Positions 63,623 through 64,000 of a stretch of 64,000 nt of DNA are shown in pieces. The stretch's first letter is position 1; every line of letters begins with the position of its first letter. The position numbers were made by a program, and so were the translations under genes. Origin of the DNA: Blautia caecimuris (GTDB lineage: Bacteria > Bacillota > Clostridia > Lachnospirales > Lachnospiraceae); assembly GCF_024622975.1 (NCBI RefSeq), contig NZ_JANJZT010000009.1, forward strand, positions 1-64,000, in the 5' to 3' direction. The notes under the pieces were generated by a model. That model was given only the letters and a program-made list of their open reading frames with translations, searched no databases and had not been told where the DNA came from.

Positions 63623-64000
63623 TCACAATTCATTGATCGTTGCTGTAATGGGCATATTACAGATGCGCTTTGCCGGAAGAAACGGTGCAAGAAGTGAAAC
63701 GATCACAAGCAGCGCCAGTATTCCTGCAACGGATGCTGAAGGAAGCTGCCATTGGGTTCCCCAATAATCTGTAATCATCTGAGTATAAAAAAAATAATGC
63801 AGGGGCAGACCCAGACCGCAGCCTGCAAAAAGTCCGAATATCGTATATGTAGCTGTTTCCATACTGATCATCTTCTTTATCTGTAAATCATCCATTCCCA
63901 CCGCGCGCATGACTCCGTATTGTTTGGTTCTTGCAGATACACTCATGGAAATACTGTTTACAGTGTGAATAACAGTAATCAGTGTGATCACTGCCAGGAA
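63623..64000 (-). CDS. FtsX-family ABC transporter permease, 3' end only
   Basis: An open frame enters from the right edge and ends at 63623, giving 125 residues of a permease C-terminus. It has a helix, the FtsX loop SARTKQYGVMRAVGMDDLQIKKMI, two more helices and the ending PAKRICNMPITATINEL. That pattern (R-x-x-Y-G-hhRAVGM) is the last FtsX core of MacB-like permeases. The gene is cut by the window edge; it belongs to a unit further right. Confidence 0.88.
   Translation of the reverse strand, partial: FLAVITLITVIHTVNSISMSVSARTKQYGVMRAVGMDDLQIKKMISMETATYTIFGLFAGCGLGLPLHYFFYTQMITDYWGTQWQLPSASVAGILALLVIVSLLAPFLPAKRICNMPITATINEL

Noticed and set aside
1-64000. CRISPR arrays, prophage or integrative elements
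   Set aside because: No regularly spaced repeats, cas genes, integrases, transposases or phage structural genes were seen.

Overview
The window looks like chromosomal DNA of a Gram-positive gut Clostridia species, most likely family Lachnospiraceae (Blautia/Mediterraneibacter-like). This rests on protein style, moderate GC, strong AGGAGG ribosome sites, a Gram-positive FruA/HPr/HPrK set, many two-component systems and BceAB-type transporters. The genus call is inference. Most genes lie on the minus strand. I see no prophage, integrase, transposase or CRISPR array.

Layout. 1-0.6 kb: the leader and promoter of a probable rRNA operon running off the left edge, and two tRNA-Ser genes, each with its own TTGACA promoter. 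0.6-3.6 kb: a four-gene operon (small exported peptide, CPBP protease, response regulator, histidine kinase). 3.7-6.4 kb: rnz-tsaD-ispD. 6.5-11.6 kb: a second, paralogous kinase/regulator pair divergent from a YfhO-type membrane protein. 11.5-13.1 kb: tsaE-tsaB-rimI, so the t6A/ribosome-modification genes are split around the second two-component module. 13.3-17.2 kb: peptidyl-prolyl isomerase, YigZ, a YARHG-domain secreted protein and a C39-like peptidase. 17.4-22.1 kb: BceRS-BceAB-type antimicrobial-peptide module. 22.5-25.2 kb: class A PBP with a Gly/Asp repeat tail. 25.3-31.3 kb: ftsH-uvrC-hprK-ROK kinase operon. 31.6-33.1 kb: DUF1846 protein, followed by an unusual 0.45 kb of structured intergenic DNA.

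33.6-43.9 kb is a glycan-use region: galE, a NahK-like sugar kinase, a sugar nucleotidyltransferase, a GH95-like hydrolase, an ABC sugar importer with a small membrane protein, and a divergent AraC regulator. A fossil 3' end of another sugar permease sits between its two halves. 43.9-47.7 kb: PhoBR-like system with a Na/Pi symporter, then greA. 48.4-53.6 kb: GHKL kinase and LytTR regulator divergent from an ABC transporter, with three LytTR-type repeats between. 53.7-57.6 kb: fructose PTS operon (fruK-fruA-HPr-fruR) whose HPr lacks Ser46. 57.8-59.1 kb: SPFH protein plus ribbon-helix-helix protein. 59.4-60.7 kb: split ThrE exporter. 60.7-63.5 kb: a TetM/EF-G-like GTPase fused to a complete Rae1/YacP-type NYN nuclease. 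Right edge: the 3' end of an FtsX-type permease.

Themes: envelope stress and antimicrobial-peptide sensing (four peptide/envelope-type signalling modules), host-glycan and fructose use, and translation quality (t6A, RimI, GTPase-nuclease fusion). The best leads for undescribed biology are the GTPase-NYN fusion, the two paralogous two-component modules sharing a TTCTTAATAATTCTT operator, the small exported peptide in the first of them, and the 268-bp palindrome after the DUF1846 gene.
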